A stretch of 64,000 nt of DNA, taken from contig NZ_CP121666.1 of NCBI RefSeq assembly GCF_029714325.1, forward strand, positions 2,852,001-2,916,000, written 5' to 3'. Every line of letters starts with the position of its first letter. Within the stretch, counting starts at the first letter, position 1. Position numbers and translations under genes: made by a program. Positions 37,060 to 44,565 of the stretch are shown one piece after another. The stretch comes from Bradyrhizobium sp. CB1717. Lineage in GTDB: Bacteria > Pseudomonadota > Alphaproteobacteria > Rhizobiales > Xanthobacteraceae. The notes under the pieces were generated by a model, which was not told where the DNA came from, made no database searches, and worked only from the letters and a program-made list of their open reading frames with translations.

Positions 37060-38706
37060 ATGGATAGATTTGATTATGTGATCGTCGGCGCGGGCTCCGC
37101 CGGTTGCGTGCTCGCCAGCCGGCTCAGCGAAGATCCTGATATCAGCGTCTGCGTGCTCGAGGCGGGCCCCAGCGACTGGCACCCCTACATCCATCTGCCG
37201 GCGGGTTTCATAAAGACCTTCCACATGAAGAGCATCAACTGGGCCTACCAGCAGGAGCCCGGACCCTACACTGGCGGGCGCAGCATCTACGCGCCGCGCG
37301 GCAAGACGCTCGGCGGCTCGTCCTCGATCAACGGCCACATCTACAACCGCGGCCAGCGCATGGACTTCGACACCTGGGCGCAGATGGGCAATCGCGGCTG
37401 GGGCTATGCCGACGTGCTGCCTTACTTCAAGCGGCTGGAGAAACGCGTCGGCGAGGGCGAGGACACCTATCGCGGCCGCGACGGCAAGCTCACCGTCACG
37501 ACGATGGACTGGCGCGATCCGCTCTGCGAAGCCTTCATGGAAGGCGCAGTCTCGCTCGGCATCCCCCGCAACCCCGATTACAACGGCAAGACCCAGGAAG
37601 GCGTCTCCTACTGCCAGCGCACCATCGACAACGGCCTGCGCGTCTCCGGTTCGACCGCGTTCCTGAAGCCCGCGATGAAGCGCCCCAACGTGCATGTGCA
37701 TACGCATGCGCACGCGACCGAGATCATCTTCGAGGGCAAGCGTGCGGTCGGCGTGCGCTACACCAAGGGCGGCCGCGGCGGCCAGCCCGTCGAAGTGCGC
37801 GCCAACAAGGAAGTGATCCTCTCCGGCGGCACCTATAATTCGCCGCAGCTCCTGCAGCTCTCCGGCGTCGGCTCGCCCGATCTGTTGCAGCAGCACGGCA
37901 TCGCGGTGCGTCACGCGCTGCCCGTCGGCGAGGGCCTTCAAGATCACTACGCCCCCCGCACGGTGGCGCGCGTAAAAGACATCAAGACCATCAACGAGCT
38001 CCGCCGCGGTTTCTCGCTGTGGATCGAGGCGCTGAAATGGGCGACCGCGCGCCGCGGCCTGCTGTCGCTGTCGCCGACCATGGTCTATTGCTTCTGGCAT
38101 TCCGGCGAGAGCGCGGAGAGCTCCGACCTTCAGCTCACCTTCACGCCGGCGTCCTACAAGGAAGGCGTGCAGGGCCAGCTCGAGGACGAGCCCGGCATGA
38201 CGGTGGCCTCCTGGCAGCAGCGCCCGGAGAGCCGCGGCTATGTCCGCATCCGCTCCAGCGATCCATTCGCGCCGCCGATCATCCAGACCAACTATCTCGA
38301 CGCCGAGCTCGATCGCCGCGTCATCGTCGGCGGCATGAAGCTCGCGCGGCGTTTGCTGAAGTCGGCGCCGCTGTCGCCGTATTACGCCTACGAGGATTTC
38401 CCCGGCCCCAACGTCAACACCGACGACGAATTTTTGCACGCCGCCACCGAGCGCGGCACCACCACCTTCCACCCCGGCTGCACCTGCCGCATGGGCCCGG
38501 CGGATTCGACCTGGGCCGTGGTCGACGACCAGCTCCGCGTCCACGGCCTCGAAGGCCTCCGCGTCATCGACGCCTCGGTGATGCCGCGCATGATCTCGGC
38601 GAATTTGAATGCGTCAACGATGATGATCGCGGATCGTGCCTCGGACCTGATCCGCGGCAAGGCGCCGATGGAAGCCGCGCGCATTCCGGACGCCGCGGTG
38701 GCGTGA
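37060..38706 (+). CDS. GMC family FAD oxidoreductase (choline/alcohol dehydrogenase-like)
   Basis: 548 residues. The N-terminal FAD site is DYVIVGAGSAGCVLASRLSE, GMC signature 1 is in PRGKTLGGSSSINGHIYNRG, and signature 2 is in GGTYNSPQLLQLSGVG. The active-site His is in TTFHPGCTCRMG, and the C-terminal FAD-side block is VIDASVMPRMISANLNASTM. Comparable proteins oxidise alcohols such as choline or polyethylene-glycol-type and other aliphatic alcohols in the cytoplasm; the substrate cannot be named. It follows the GNAT gene closely. The repeat island begins 8 bp after its stop. Confidence 0.92.
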   Translation: MDRFDYVIVGAGSAGCVLASRLSEDPDISVCVLEAGPSDWHPYIHLPAGFIKTFHMKSINWAYQQEPGPYTGGRSIYAPRGKTLGGSSSINGHIYNRGQRMDFDTWAQMGNRGWGYADVLPYFKRLEKRVGEGEDTYRGRDGKLTVTTMDWRDPLCEAFMEGAVSLGIPRNPDYNGKTQEGVSYCQRTIDNGLRVSGSTAFLKPAMKRPNVHVHTHAHATEIIFEGKRAVGVRYTKGGRGGQPVEVRANKEVILSGGTYNSPQLLQLSGVGSPDLLQQHGIAVRHALPVGEGLQDHYAPRTVARVKDIKTINELRRGFSLWIEALKWATARRGLLSLSPTMVYCFWHSGESAESSDLQLTFTPASYKEGVQGQLEDEPGMTVASWQQRPESRGYVRIRSSDPFAPPIIQTNYLDAELDRRVIVGGMKLARRLLKSAPLSPYYAYEDFPGPNVNTDDEFLHAATERGTTTFHPGCTCRMGPADSTWAVVDDQLRVHGLEGLRVIDASVMPRMISANLNASTMMIADRASDLIRGKAPMEAARIPDAAVA

Positions 38707-38713
38707 CATCTTC

Positions 38714-38799
38714 GTAGGATGGGTAGAGCGAAGCGAAACCCATCATCGTGCAGCGCGTGCTCAAGCCCGATGGGTTTCGCTGCGCTCTACCCATCCTAC
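38714..38799. repeat. RAYT-flanking palindrome, left copy (REPIN-like)
   Basis: Inverted repeat with arms of about 31 bp: GTAGGATGGGTAGAGCGAAG at the left edge and GCTGCGCTCTACCCATCCTAC at the right edge, separated by a short non-palindromic centre. A near-identical copy is at 39393-39481, and the two bracket a REP-associated tyrosine transposase gene. This is the expected layout of a REP doublet (REPIN) and its transposase. Confidence 0.85.
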
Positions 38800-38830
38800 A
38801 AGAGCGATGACGTCTATCCGAGGTTGTGCC

Positions 38831-39265
38831 ATGATGAGACGCATGACCTCCTATCGGCGCAACTTCATTCCCGGCGGAAGCTTCTTCTTCACCGTCAATC
38901 TGGCCGATCGCCGGCGGTCGCTTCTGACGGCGAATATCGATATACTGCGCGCAGCATTTCTCGAGATCCGTCGAAGGCACCCGTTCACGATCGATGCGAT
39001 TGTGGTGCTGCCGGAGCATCTTCACACCGTCTGGACGATGCCGGACGGAGATGCCGATTTTGCAACGCGCTGGCGGCAGATCAAATCAGCCTTCTCTCGC
39101 AACCTCGCGTTTGATGAACCGGTCTCGGCCAGCCGCGCCGCCAGAGGGGAGCGTGGCATCTGGCAGCGGCGCTATTGGGAGCATACCATCCGCGACGAGG
39201 AGGACTATGCTCGGCACATCGACTATGTGTATATCAACCCGGTCAAGCACGGACTCGTCGATTGA
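38831..39265 (+). CDS. REP-associated tyrosine transposase (RAYT, IS200-like TnpA_REP)
   Basis: 144 residues. Y1 HUH-type nuclease: the HUH motif is HLH at residues 63-65 (LPEHLHTVW), and the catalytic Tyr lies in the helix EDYARHIDYVYINPVKHGLV near the C-terminus. The opening YRRNFIPGGSFFFTVNLADR and the middle WQRRYWEHTIRDEEDY are characteristic of RAYTs. Family members nick and join single-stranded DNA at REP palindromes and are usually single-copy domesticated genes. It is bracketed by two copies of one palindrome (38714-38799 and 39393-39481). ATGs at 38831, 38834 and 38843 are possible; GAGG at 38819 favours the first. The frame is intact. Confidence 0.92.
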   Translation: MMRRMTSYRRNFIPGGSFFFTVNLADRRRSLLTANIDILRAAFLEIRRRHPFTIDAIVVLPEHLHTVWTMPDGDADFATRWRQIKSAFSRNLAFDEPVSASRAARGERGIWQRRYWEHTIRDEEDYARHIDYVYINPVKHGLVD

Positions 39266-39392
39266 GTTACGGATTGGGCTCCTTCTTCGTTCCATCGCCA
39301 TGTAGAACTCGGGAACTATCCATCAGACTGGGCTGGCGATCTGTCGCAATATAATGACGGTGCCAAGTTCGGAGAGCGAAGTTGACGGAGCC

Positions 39393-39481
39393 GTAGGATG
39401 GGTAGAGCGCAGCGAAACCCATCATCGTGCGGCGTTCGCGGAAGGCGCTTGATGGGTTTCGCTGCGCTCTACCCATCCTAC
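39393..39481. repeat. RAYT-flanking palindrome, right copy (REPIN-like)
   Basis: Second copy of the element at 38714-38799, with the same edges (GTAGGATGGGTAGAGCGCAG at the left, CTACCCATCCTAC at the right) and nearly the same arms but a different centre. It begins 128 bp after the transposase stop. The arms differ between copies by only a few bases. Confidence 0.85.
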
Positions 39482-39484
39482 AAC

Positions 39485-40060
39485 GCCACGCATGTCCCGT
39501 CGGGCAAAACACCCCGCCACCCCGTCAACCCCTTCCCATAAAAATATTCCACTTTACCGAAATTCGGAATTGCGGCATAGATCGCAGCAGCCCGGCCCGA
39601 CGAAGAGGGGCGGTTCGCGAGTCGTTCGAAGCGCGGGCCGGGTTGCGGTGGACGCGGCAGCGTCGGCACGAGAGGTGGCGGGCAGGGCGGGTAGTCCCTG
39701 TGAGCCCGCGGCCGCGTGTAGACGAACGGCGCTGAACGCGTACGGCAAAACCGTGTGGTCCTGGCCGTCGTTGCTACGGTCAAGCCTTTCGCGGAGATGC
39801 GCGCGAGCCCAACCGGGCAGACGGCATCGTCAATTCGCGGGGTGAGGGAGGCCAGAGGGAAAGTTCGGCTCCCGGGAGAGCGCGGCATAAGCCGGCCGAC
39901 CATCGCGCAGGGAAGGCCGAGTGATTGGCTACACCTGTATGCTGCTGTGCGGTTTCTCTGCGCTTCATTCGCGCAGCAGACCGCGGGTGCCAGCCGGCAT
40001 CCGGCCTTCCCTGCGCCCTCTTTCCTTGGGGGTGAGGAATGAAGCAAAGCTCGGGCGAGA
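39485..40060. repeat. Degenerate dispersed element (Bradyrhizobium-type), no functional gene
   Basis: About 575 bp resembling a repeat I know from Bradyrhizobium and Afipia genomes, in which peptide fragments such as GKAGCRLAPA, LPRPP and RRVLPDG-like pieces recur in different frames. Open frames on both strands (204 residues on the minus strand, others on the plus) have no start-site signal, no family and the low-complexity composition of shadow frames, so I treat the region as a non-coding mobile relic. The end near 39540-39590 shares the ATTTCGG...GAATATT and CGTCGGGCAAAAC modules with 62250-62310. Boundaries are approximate. Confidence 0.5.
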
Positions 40061-40136
40061 TGAGCCGCGAGGATGCGGACGTGTGTTTGCAATTTGAATT
40101 GTCAGTCGGAGAACGACGCCGTTGCCCCTTGCTCCG

Positions 40137-40221
40137 GTCATTGCGAGGAGCCCTTGCGACGAAGCAATCCAGAGTCTTGCCGCGGAAGGATTCTGGATTG
40201 CTTCGCTGCGCTCGCAATGAC
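40137..40221. repeat. Palindromic repeat, GTCATTGCGAG family, copy 2
   Basis: Left arm GTCATTGCGAGGAGCCCTTG then GCGACGAAGCAATCCAGA; right arm TCTGGATTGCTTCGCTGCG then CTCGCAATGAC. Same family as 36347-36432 and 62400-62478. It sits in the repeat island between the dispersed element and the next palindrome. Confidence 0.85.
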
Positions 40222-40257
40222 GAGATTGGGGAAGCTGCTTGCGACACACTCGATATC

Positions 40258-40351
40258 GTAGGGTGGGCAAAGCGAAAGCGTGCCCACGATCTTATGCGTC
40301 GTCCGCGATCGGAATGGTGGGCACGGCGCTCTGCGCCTTTGCCCACCCTAC
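40258..40351. repeat. Palindromic repeat, GTAGGGTGGGCAAAG family, copy 1
   Basis: Left arm GTAGGGTGGGCAAAGCGAAAG then CGTGCCCAC; right arm GTGGGCACGGCGCTCTGCGC then CTTTGCCCACCCTAC. A second copy is at 59948-60039. The outer sequence resembles that of the RAYT-flanking palindromes (GTAGG-TGGG--AG-GCGAA), so the two families may share an origin. Confidence 0.8.
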
Positions 40352-40403
40352 GGCACTGCGGTCGCAATGACGAGGTGGGAGAGCGCACAACTGTCTCCCC
40401 AGC

Positions 40404-40521
40404 GTCGTCCTGGCGAAAGCCAGGACCCATTACCCCAGGGAGTGGTTTGATGGGCGGTACTAGCCGCGGAGTCCTGTCGATAAACCACGCCGGTATGGGT
40501 CCTGGCTTTCGCCAGGACGAC
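40404..40521. repeat. Palindromic repeat, GTCGTCCTGGCGAAAGCC family, copy 1
   Basis: Left arm GTCGTCCTGGCGAAAGCCAG then GACCCAT; right arm ATGGGTCCTGGCTTTCGCC then AGGACGAC, with about 65 bp between arms. A diverged copy is at 53924-54061. Its right arm ends 28 bp from the stop of the MoxR gene, so it may also act as the 3' end of that transcript. Confidence 0.82.
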
Positions 40522-40548
40522 ACCGAGTGTGGGGGTGGTGCCGCCGGC

Positions 40549-41391
40549 CTACACTTCCCTTCTGCTCAAAAACGCCAGCCGCTCGAACAGGTGCACGTCC
40601 TGCTCGTTCTTGAGCAGCGCGCCGTGCAGCGGCGGGATCAGTTTTCGCGGATCCCGTTCCCTCAACTGCTCGACGCTCATGTCCTCGTTGAGCAGCAGCT
40701 TGAGCCAGTCGAGCAGCTCCGACGTGGACGGCTTCTTCTTCAGGCCGGGCACCTCGCGGACCTCGAAGAAGATGCGCAACGCTTCCTCGACGAGGCGCTT
40801 CTTGATGCCGGGGAAGTGGACGTCGACGATGCGATGCATGGTGTCGGCATCGGGGAACTTGATGTAGTGGAAGAAGCAGCGGCGCAGGAAGGCGTCCGGC
40901 AGCTCCTTCTCGTTGTTGGAGGTGATCATCATGATCGGGCGCTGCTTGGCCTTGATCGTCTCGCCGGTCTCGTAGACATGGAATTCCATGCGGTCGAGCT
41001 CGAGCAGGAGGTCGTTGGGGAATTCGATGTCGGCCTTGTCGATCTCGTCGATCAGCAGCACCGGGCGCTGCTCGGCCGTGAAGGCCTCCCACAGCTTCCC
41101 GCGCTTGATGTAGTTCCTGATGTCGGAGACGCGGGCATCGCCGAGCTGGCTGTCGCGCAGGCGCGACACCGCGTCGTATTCGTAGAGACCCTGCTGCGCC
41201 TTGGTGGTGGACTTGATGTGCCAGGTCAGAAGCGGCGCGTTCAGCGCCTTCGCCACTTCTTCCGCCAGCACCGTCTTGCCGGTGCCGGGCTCGCCCTTCA
41301 CCAGGAGCGGGCGCTCCAGCACGATCGAGGCATTGACGGCGACCTTGAGATCGTCGGTCGCAACATAGTCCTTGGTGCCGGTAAATTTCAT
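40549..41391 (-). CDS. MoxR-family AAA ATPase
   Basis: 280 residues. Walker A GEPGTGKT at 33-40, Walker B LLIDEIDK at about 112-119, and sensor 1 in MMITSNNEKELPDAFLRRC (sensor and arginine-finger region). MoxR ATPases act as chaperone-like remodelling enzymes, usually paired with a von Willebrand A-domain protein. Here the VWA gene is on the opposite strand 465 bp away, with a small membrane-protein gene between them. AAGGA lies at suitable spacing before the ATG. The target complex is unknown; maturation of metalloenzymes is one possibility (CoxD/CoxE-like pairing). Confidence 0.92.
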   Translation of the reverse strand: MKFTGTKDYVATDDLKVAVNASIVLERPLLVKGEPGTGKTVLAEEVAKALNAPLLTWHIKSTTKAQQGLYEYDAVSRLRDSQLGDARVSDIRNYIKRGKLWEAFTAEQRPVLLIDEIDKADIEFPNDLLLELDRMEFHVYETGETIKAKQRPIMMITSNNEKELPDAFLRRCFFHYIKFPDADTMHRIVDVHFPGIKKRLVEEALRIFFEVREVPGLKKKPSTSELLDWLKLLLNEDMSVEQLRERDPRKLIPPLHGALLKNEQDVHLFERLAFLSRREV

Positions 41392-41486
41392 CGCACGTCC
41401 TTGTTGGTCGTCGCCGCGAGGCTATTGCCTTGGTCACGACAAGCGAACGGCCGCTCGCGGCGGCCGTTCCTGGTTCGGTCAGGCTT

Positions 41487-41732
41487 TCAGACCCGTTTTA
41501 TCAGCGAAAGGATGACGAGCACAATCACCGCGCCGATCGTGGCGTCCACGATGGCGCCGAGCGTGCCGGTGGCGAGCGCGATATGCAGCTGCGGCAGCAC
41601 CCAGCTTGCGACCAGCGCGCCGATGATGCCGACGACGATGTTGCCGATCAGCCCAAATCCCGCCCCATGGACAATCTTGCCGGCAAGCCAGCCTGCGATC
41701 GCGCCAATGATGAGCGCTGCGAGAATTCCCAT
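41487..41732 (-). CDS. GlsB/YeaQ/YmgE family stress-response membrane protein
   Basis: 81 residues with three glycine-rich transmembrane segments (ILAALIIGAIAGWLAGKIV, GFGLIGNIVVGIIGALVASW, GAIVDATIGAVIVLVILSLI), the signature of the transglycosylase-associated protein family. Members are often stress-induced and of unknown biochemical role. It lies between the MoxR and VWA genes, on the same strand as MoxR and upstream of it, so it could be transcribed with moxR. Confidence 0.9.
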   Translation of the reverse strand: MGILAALIIGAIAGWLAGKIVHGAGFGLIGNIVVGIIGALVASWVLPQLHIALATGTLGAIVDATIGAVIVLVILSLIKRV

Positions 41733-41855
41733 TGCAAACGTCCCAAAAACAACCCCGTGAGACCGTCAATTCTAGAGCAAAAAGCCTCCCGGTCCAGCGC
41801 AGAGCGCCGGTCTCCGCCCCTTGACGTTCGTCCCCCGACGGGCAATCTGTCACCC

Positions 41856-43031
41856 ATGTTCCTGCAATTCTTCACCTCTCTGCGCGACGCGCAGGTCCCC
41901 GTGACGCTGCGCGAATACCTCTCGTTGGTGGAGGCGCTCGACGCTGACCTCGCGGACTACTCGGTCGAGAATTTCTACTATCTGTCGCGCACCGCGCTGG
42001 TGAAGGACGAACGCAATCTCGACAAGTTCGACCGTGTCTTCGGCACGGTGTTCAAGGGGCTGGAAAACCTGCTCGACGCCATGGAGAAGGCGGAGATCCC
42101 CGAGGAGTGGCTGAAGAAGCTCGCCGAAAAATACCTGACCGAAGAAGAGAAGAAGCAGATCGAGGCCATGGGCTGGGACAAGCTCATGGAGACCCTGAAG
42201 AAGCGCCTCGAGGAGCAGAAGGGCCGCCACCAGGGCGGCTCGAAGTGGATCGGCACGGCAGGCACCTCGCCGTTCGGCGCCCACGGCTACAATCCCGAGG
42301 GCGTGCGCATCGGCCAGGAGAAGAACCGCAACAACCGCGCCGTGAAGGTGTGGGACAAGCGCGAGTTCAAGGATCTCGACGGCAATGTCGAGCTCGGCAT
42401 CCGCAACATCAAGGTGGCGCTGCGGCGCCTGCGCAAGTTCGCGCGCACCGGCGCGCCCGACGAGCTCGATCTCGACACCACCATCCGCGAGACCGCCAAT
42501 CACGGCTATCTCGACGTGCACATGCGCCCTGAGCGGCGCAATGCGGTGAAGCTCCTGGTGTTCTTCGACATCGGCGGCTCGATGGACGCGCATATCGAGC
42601 AGGTCGAGGAGCTGTTCTCGGCGGCGAAGAGCGAGTTCAAGCACATGGAGTATTTCTACTTCCACAACTGCCTCTATGAAGGCGTGTGGAAGCAGAACAA
42701 GCGCCGCTTCACCGACCGCACGCCGACCTGGGACGTGCTGCACAAATACCCGCACGACTACAAGGTCGTGTTCGTCGGCGATGCCTCGATGTCGCCTTAC
42801 GAGATCATGGTGCCCGGCGGCTCGGTCGAGCACGTCAACGAGGAGCCCGGCTCGATCTGGCTCGACCGCATCATCCGCACCTATCCGCATGCGGTGTGGC
42901 TGAACCCCGTGCAGCAGAAGCACTGGGACTATTCGGAATCGACCACCATCATCAAGCGCATCTTCGCCAACCGGATGTATCCGATCACGATCGAGGGGCT
43001 GGAAGGTGCGATGAAGGAATTGACGCACTAG
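41856..43031 (+). CDS. VWA-domain protein, CoxE-like
   Basis: 391 residues from the ATG at 41856; the frame is open for 426 bp upstream but without a sensible start. The N-terminal half is helical and charged (LKKLAEKYLTEEEKKQIEAM). The VWA domain begins near 232 with the metal-ion site VKLLVFFDIGGSMDAH (Asp238-x-Gly-x-Ser242, where the canonical MIDAS is DxSxS, so a Gly substitutes). Later parts include HNCLYEGVWKQNKRR and VFVGDASMSPYEI. It is a probable partner of the MoxR ATPase on the other strand. Usual function: assembly or activation of a metalloenzyme or membrane complex, unproven here. Confidence 0.88.
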   Translation: MFLQFFTSLRDAQVPVTLREYLSLVEALDADLADYSVENFYYLSRTALVKDERNLDKFDRVFGTVFKGLENLLDAMEKAEIPEEWLKKLAEKYLTEEEKKQIEAMGWDKLMETLKKRLEEQKGRHQGGSKWIGTAGTSPFGAHGYNPEGVRIGQEKNRNNRAVKVWDKREFKDLDGNVELGIRNIKVALRRLRKFARTGAPDELDLDTTIRETANHGYLDVHMRPERRNAVKLLVFFDIGGSMDAHIEQVEELFSAAKSEFKHMEYFYFHNCLYEGVWKQNKRRFTDRTPTWDVLHKYPHDYKVVFVGDASMSPYEIMVPGGSVEHVNEEPGSIWLDRIIRTYPHAVWLNPVQQKHWDYSESTTIIKRIFANRMYPITIEGLEGAMKELTH

Positions 43032-43041
43032 CGCCATCCCC

Positions 43042-43144
43042 CGTCATTCCGGACGGCCGCAAAGCGGCCGATCCGGAATCTCGAGATGGAGCGTGACGAT
43101 CGAGATTCCGGGTTCGCTCGCTTCGCGACCGCCCCGGAACGACG
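43042..43144. repeat. Palindromic repeat, CGTCATTCCGG family, copy 1
   Basis: Left arm CGTCATTCCGGACGGCCGC, followed by GGCCGATCCGGAATCTCGAG; right arm CGAGATTCCGGGTTCGCTCG then GCGACCGCCCCGGAACGACG. A second copy, with a different centre, is at 43592-43693. The two bracket the rhodanese gene. The CGTCATTCCGG motif is a common alphaproteobacterial intergenic palindrome. Confidence 0.82.
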
Positions 43145-43166
43145 GAAGAGAAGAAGGGAGAACCAT

Positions 43167-43580
43167 ATGCCCCAGACCATCACCCGCGGCATCAAGGCGC
43201 TGATCGACGAGGCCAATGCCGAGATCGAGACGCTCAACGCCAAGGACGCCATCGAGATCTCCAAGAACGGCGACGTCGTCATCGTCGACATCCGCGATCC
43301 CCGCGAGATCGAGCGCGATGGCCGCATCCCCGGCGCGTTTGCCTGCACCCGCGGCATGCTCGAATTCTGGATCGATCCGCAGAGCCCCTACGCCAAGCCG
43401 ATCTTCCAGGAAGACAAGAAGTTCGTCTTCCACTGCGCCGGTGGCTTGCGCTCCGCGCTCGCCGCCAAGACCGCGCAGGACATGGGCCTGAAGCCCGTCG
43501 CCCACATCGCCGGCGGCTACGCCGCCTGGCGCGATGCCGGCGGCCCGACGGAGCAGTGGGAGCCGAAGAAGAAGGGCTGA
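43167..43580 (+). CDS. Rhodanese-domain sulfurtransferase
   Basis: 137 residues, single rhodanese domain. The active-site loop is HCAGGLRSALAAK with catalytic Cys90. Other landmarks are VVIVDIRDPREIERDGRIPG near the N-terminus and AHIAGGYAAWRDAGGP at the end. AAGGGAG lies upstream of the ATG. It would transfer sulfane sulfur to cyanide or a thiol acceptor, or act in sulfur trafficking. A 3-mercaptopyruvate sulfurtransferase gene follows, and palindromes flank this gene on both sides. Confidence 0.9.
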   Translation: MPQTITRGIKALIDEANAEIETLNAKDAIEISKNGDVVIVDIRDPREIERDGRIPGAFACTRGMLEFWIDPQSPYAKPIFQEDKKFVFHCAGGLRSALAAKTAQDMGLKPVAHIAGGYAAWRDAGGPTEQWEPKKKG

Positions 43581-43591
43581 ATCTCTCCCTT

Positions 43592-43693
43592 CGTCATTCC
43601 GGGGCGCGCGCAGCGCGAGCCCGGAATCCATTCATCCACCAACTCAGCCGCATGATGGATTCCGGGCTCGCCCTCCGGGCGCCCCGGAATGAC
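43592..43693. repeat. Palindromic repeat, CGTCATTCCGG family, copy 2
   Basis: Left arm CGTCATTCCGGGGCGCGCGC then AGCGCGAGCCCGGAATCCAT; right arm ATGGATTCCGGGCTCGCCCT then CCGGGCGCCCCGGAATGAC. It lies between the rhodanese stop and the mercaptopyruvate sulfurtransferase start, and mirrors the copy at 43042-43144. Confidence 0.82.
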
Positions 43694-43708
43694 CACAAGG
43701 AAACACCG

Positions 43709-44560
43709 ATGGCCACCGACCCCCTCGTCTCCACCGAATGGCTCGCCGCCCATATGGGCGACGCCAACGTCAAGATCCTCGACGCCAGCTTCAAGCTGCC
43801 GGGCGTGCTGCCGCTGCCGAAGGATGACTACCTCGCCGCGCACCTTCCGGGCGCCGTGTTCTTCGACGTCGATGCGGTGTCGGATCATTCCAACCCGCTG
43901 CCGCACATGTTTCCGAGCGCCGAGCAGTTCGGCCGCGACGTCGGCAATCTCGGCATCGGAAATGGCGATACCGTCGTGCTTTACGATGCCGGCGGCTGGG
44001 TCGCGGCCCCCCGCGCGTGGTGGATGTTCCTGTCCTATGGCCACAGCAATGTGCGCATCCTCAATGGCGGCCTGAAGAAATGGCGTGCCGAGGGCCGCGC
44101 GACCGAGAGCGGCGAGGTGAAGCCGAAGCCGCAAACCTTCAACGCGAGCTACGATCCGAAGCGCGTGCGCAGCATGCAGCAGCTGATCGCCAACGTCGAA
44201 AGCCGTGCCGAGCAGGTGATCGATGCGCGCGCCGCCGATCGTTTCGAGGGCCGCGCGCCCGAGCCGCGGCCGGGCATCCGCTCCGGCCACATCCCCGGCG
44301 CCCGCAACGTGCCCTACAATCTGCTGTTCGATGCCGCGACCGGCGAGATGAAGCCGCTCGACGATCTGCGCGCCGCCTTCACCGGCGCCGGCGTCAAGCT
44401 CGATGCGCCGATCGTGACGAGCTGCGGCTCCGGTGTGTCCGCGGGCGTGCTCACGTTCGCGCTCTATCGCCTGGGTGTCACCGACACCGCGCTCTATGAC
44501 GGCTCCTGGTCGGAATGGGGCCAGGAGAAGGGCCCGCCGATCGCGACCGGGCCGGCGTAA
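43709..44560 (+). CDS. sseA: 3-mercaptopyruvate sulfurtransferase (SseA-like)
   Basis: 283 residues with two rhodanese domains, the first inactive and the second catalytic. The active-site Cys239 sits in IVTSCGSGVSAGVLTF, matching the CGSGV(T/S) loop of mercaptopyruvate sulfurtransferases as opposed to CRKGVT of true rhodaneses. The first domain has WLAAHMGDANVKILDAS and FFDVDAVSDHSNPLPHMFPS, both characteristic. Transfers sulfur from 3-mercaptopyruvate to thiols or cyanide. Cytoplasmic, no signal peptide. Upstream lies a rhodanese gene, so the region looks like a small sulfur-transfer cluster. Confidence 0.9.
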   Translation: MATDPLVSTEWLAAHMGDANVKILDASFKLPGVLPLPKDDYLAAHLPGAVFFDVDAVSDHSNPLPHMFPSAEQFGRDVGNLGIGNGDTVVLYDAGGWVAAPRAWWMFLSYGHSNVRILNGGLKKWRAEGRATESGEVKPKPQTFNASYDPKRVRSMQQLIANVESRAEQVIDARAADRFEGRAPEPRPGIRSGHIPGARNVPYNLLFDAATGEMKPLDDLRAAFTGAGVKLDAPIVTSCGSGVSAGVLTFALYRLGVTDTALYDGSWSEWGQEKGPPIATGPA

Positions 44561-44565
44561 CCTAC

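Noticed and set aside
39478..40092. A 204-residue minus-strand hypothetical protein
   Set aside because: Overlaps the degenerate dispersed element; low-complexity Pro/Arg composition and no start signal.
40039..41760. A 573-residue plus-strand open frame crossing palindromes and moxR
   Set aside because: It joins repeats and antisense moxR without a domain or ribosome site.
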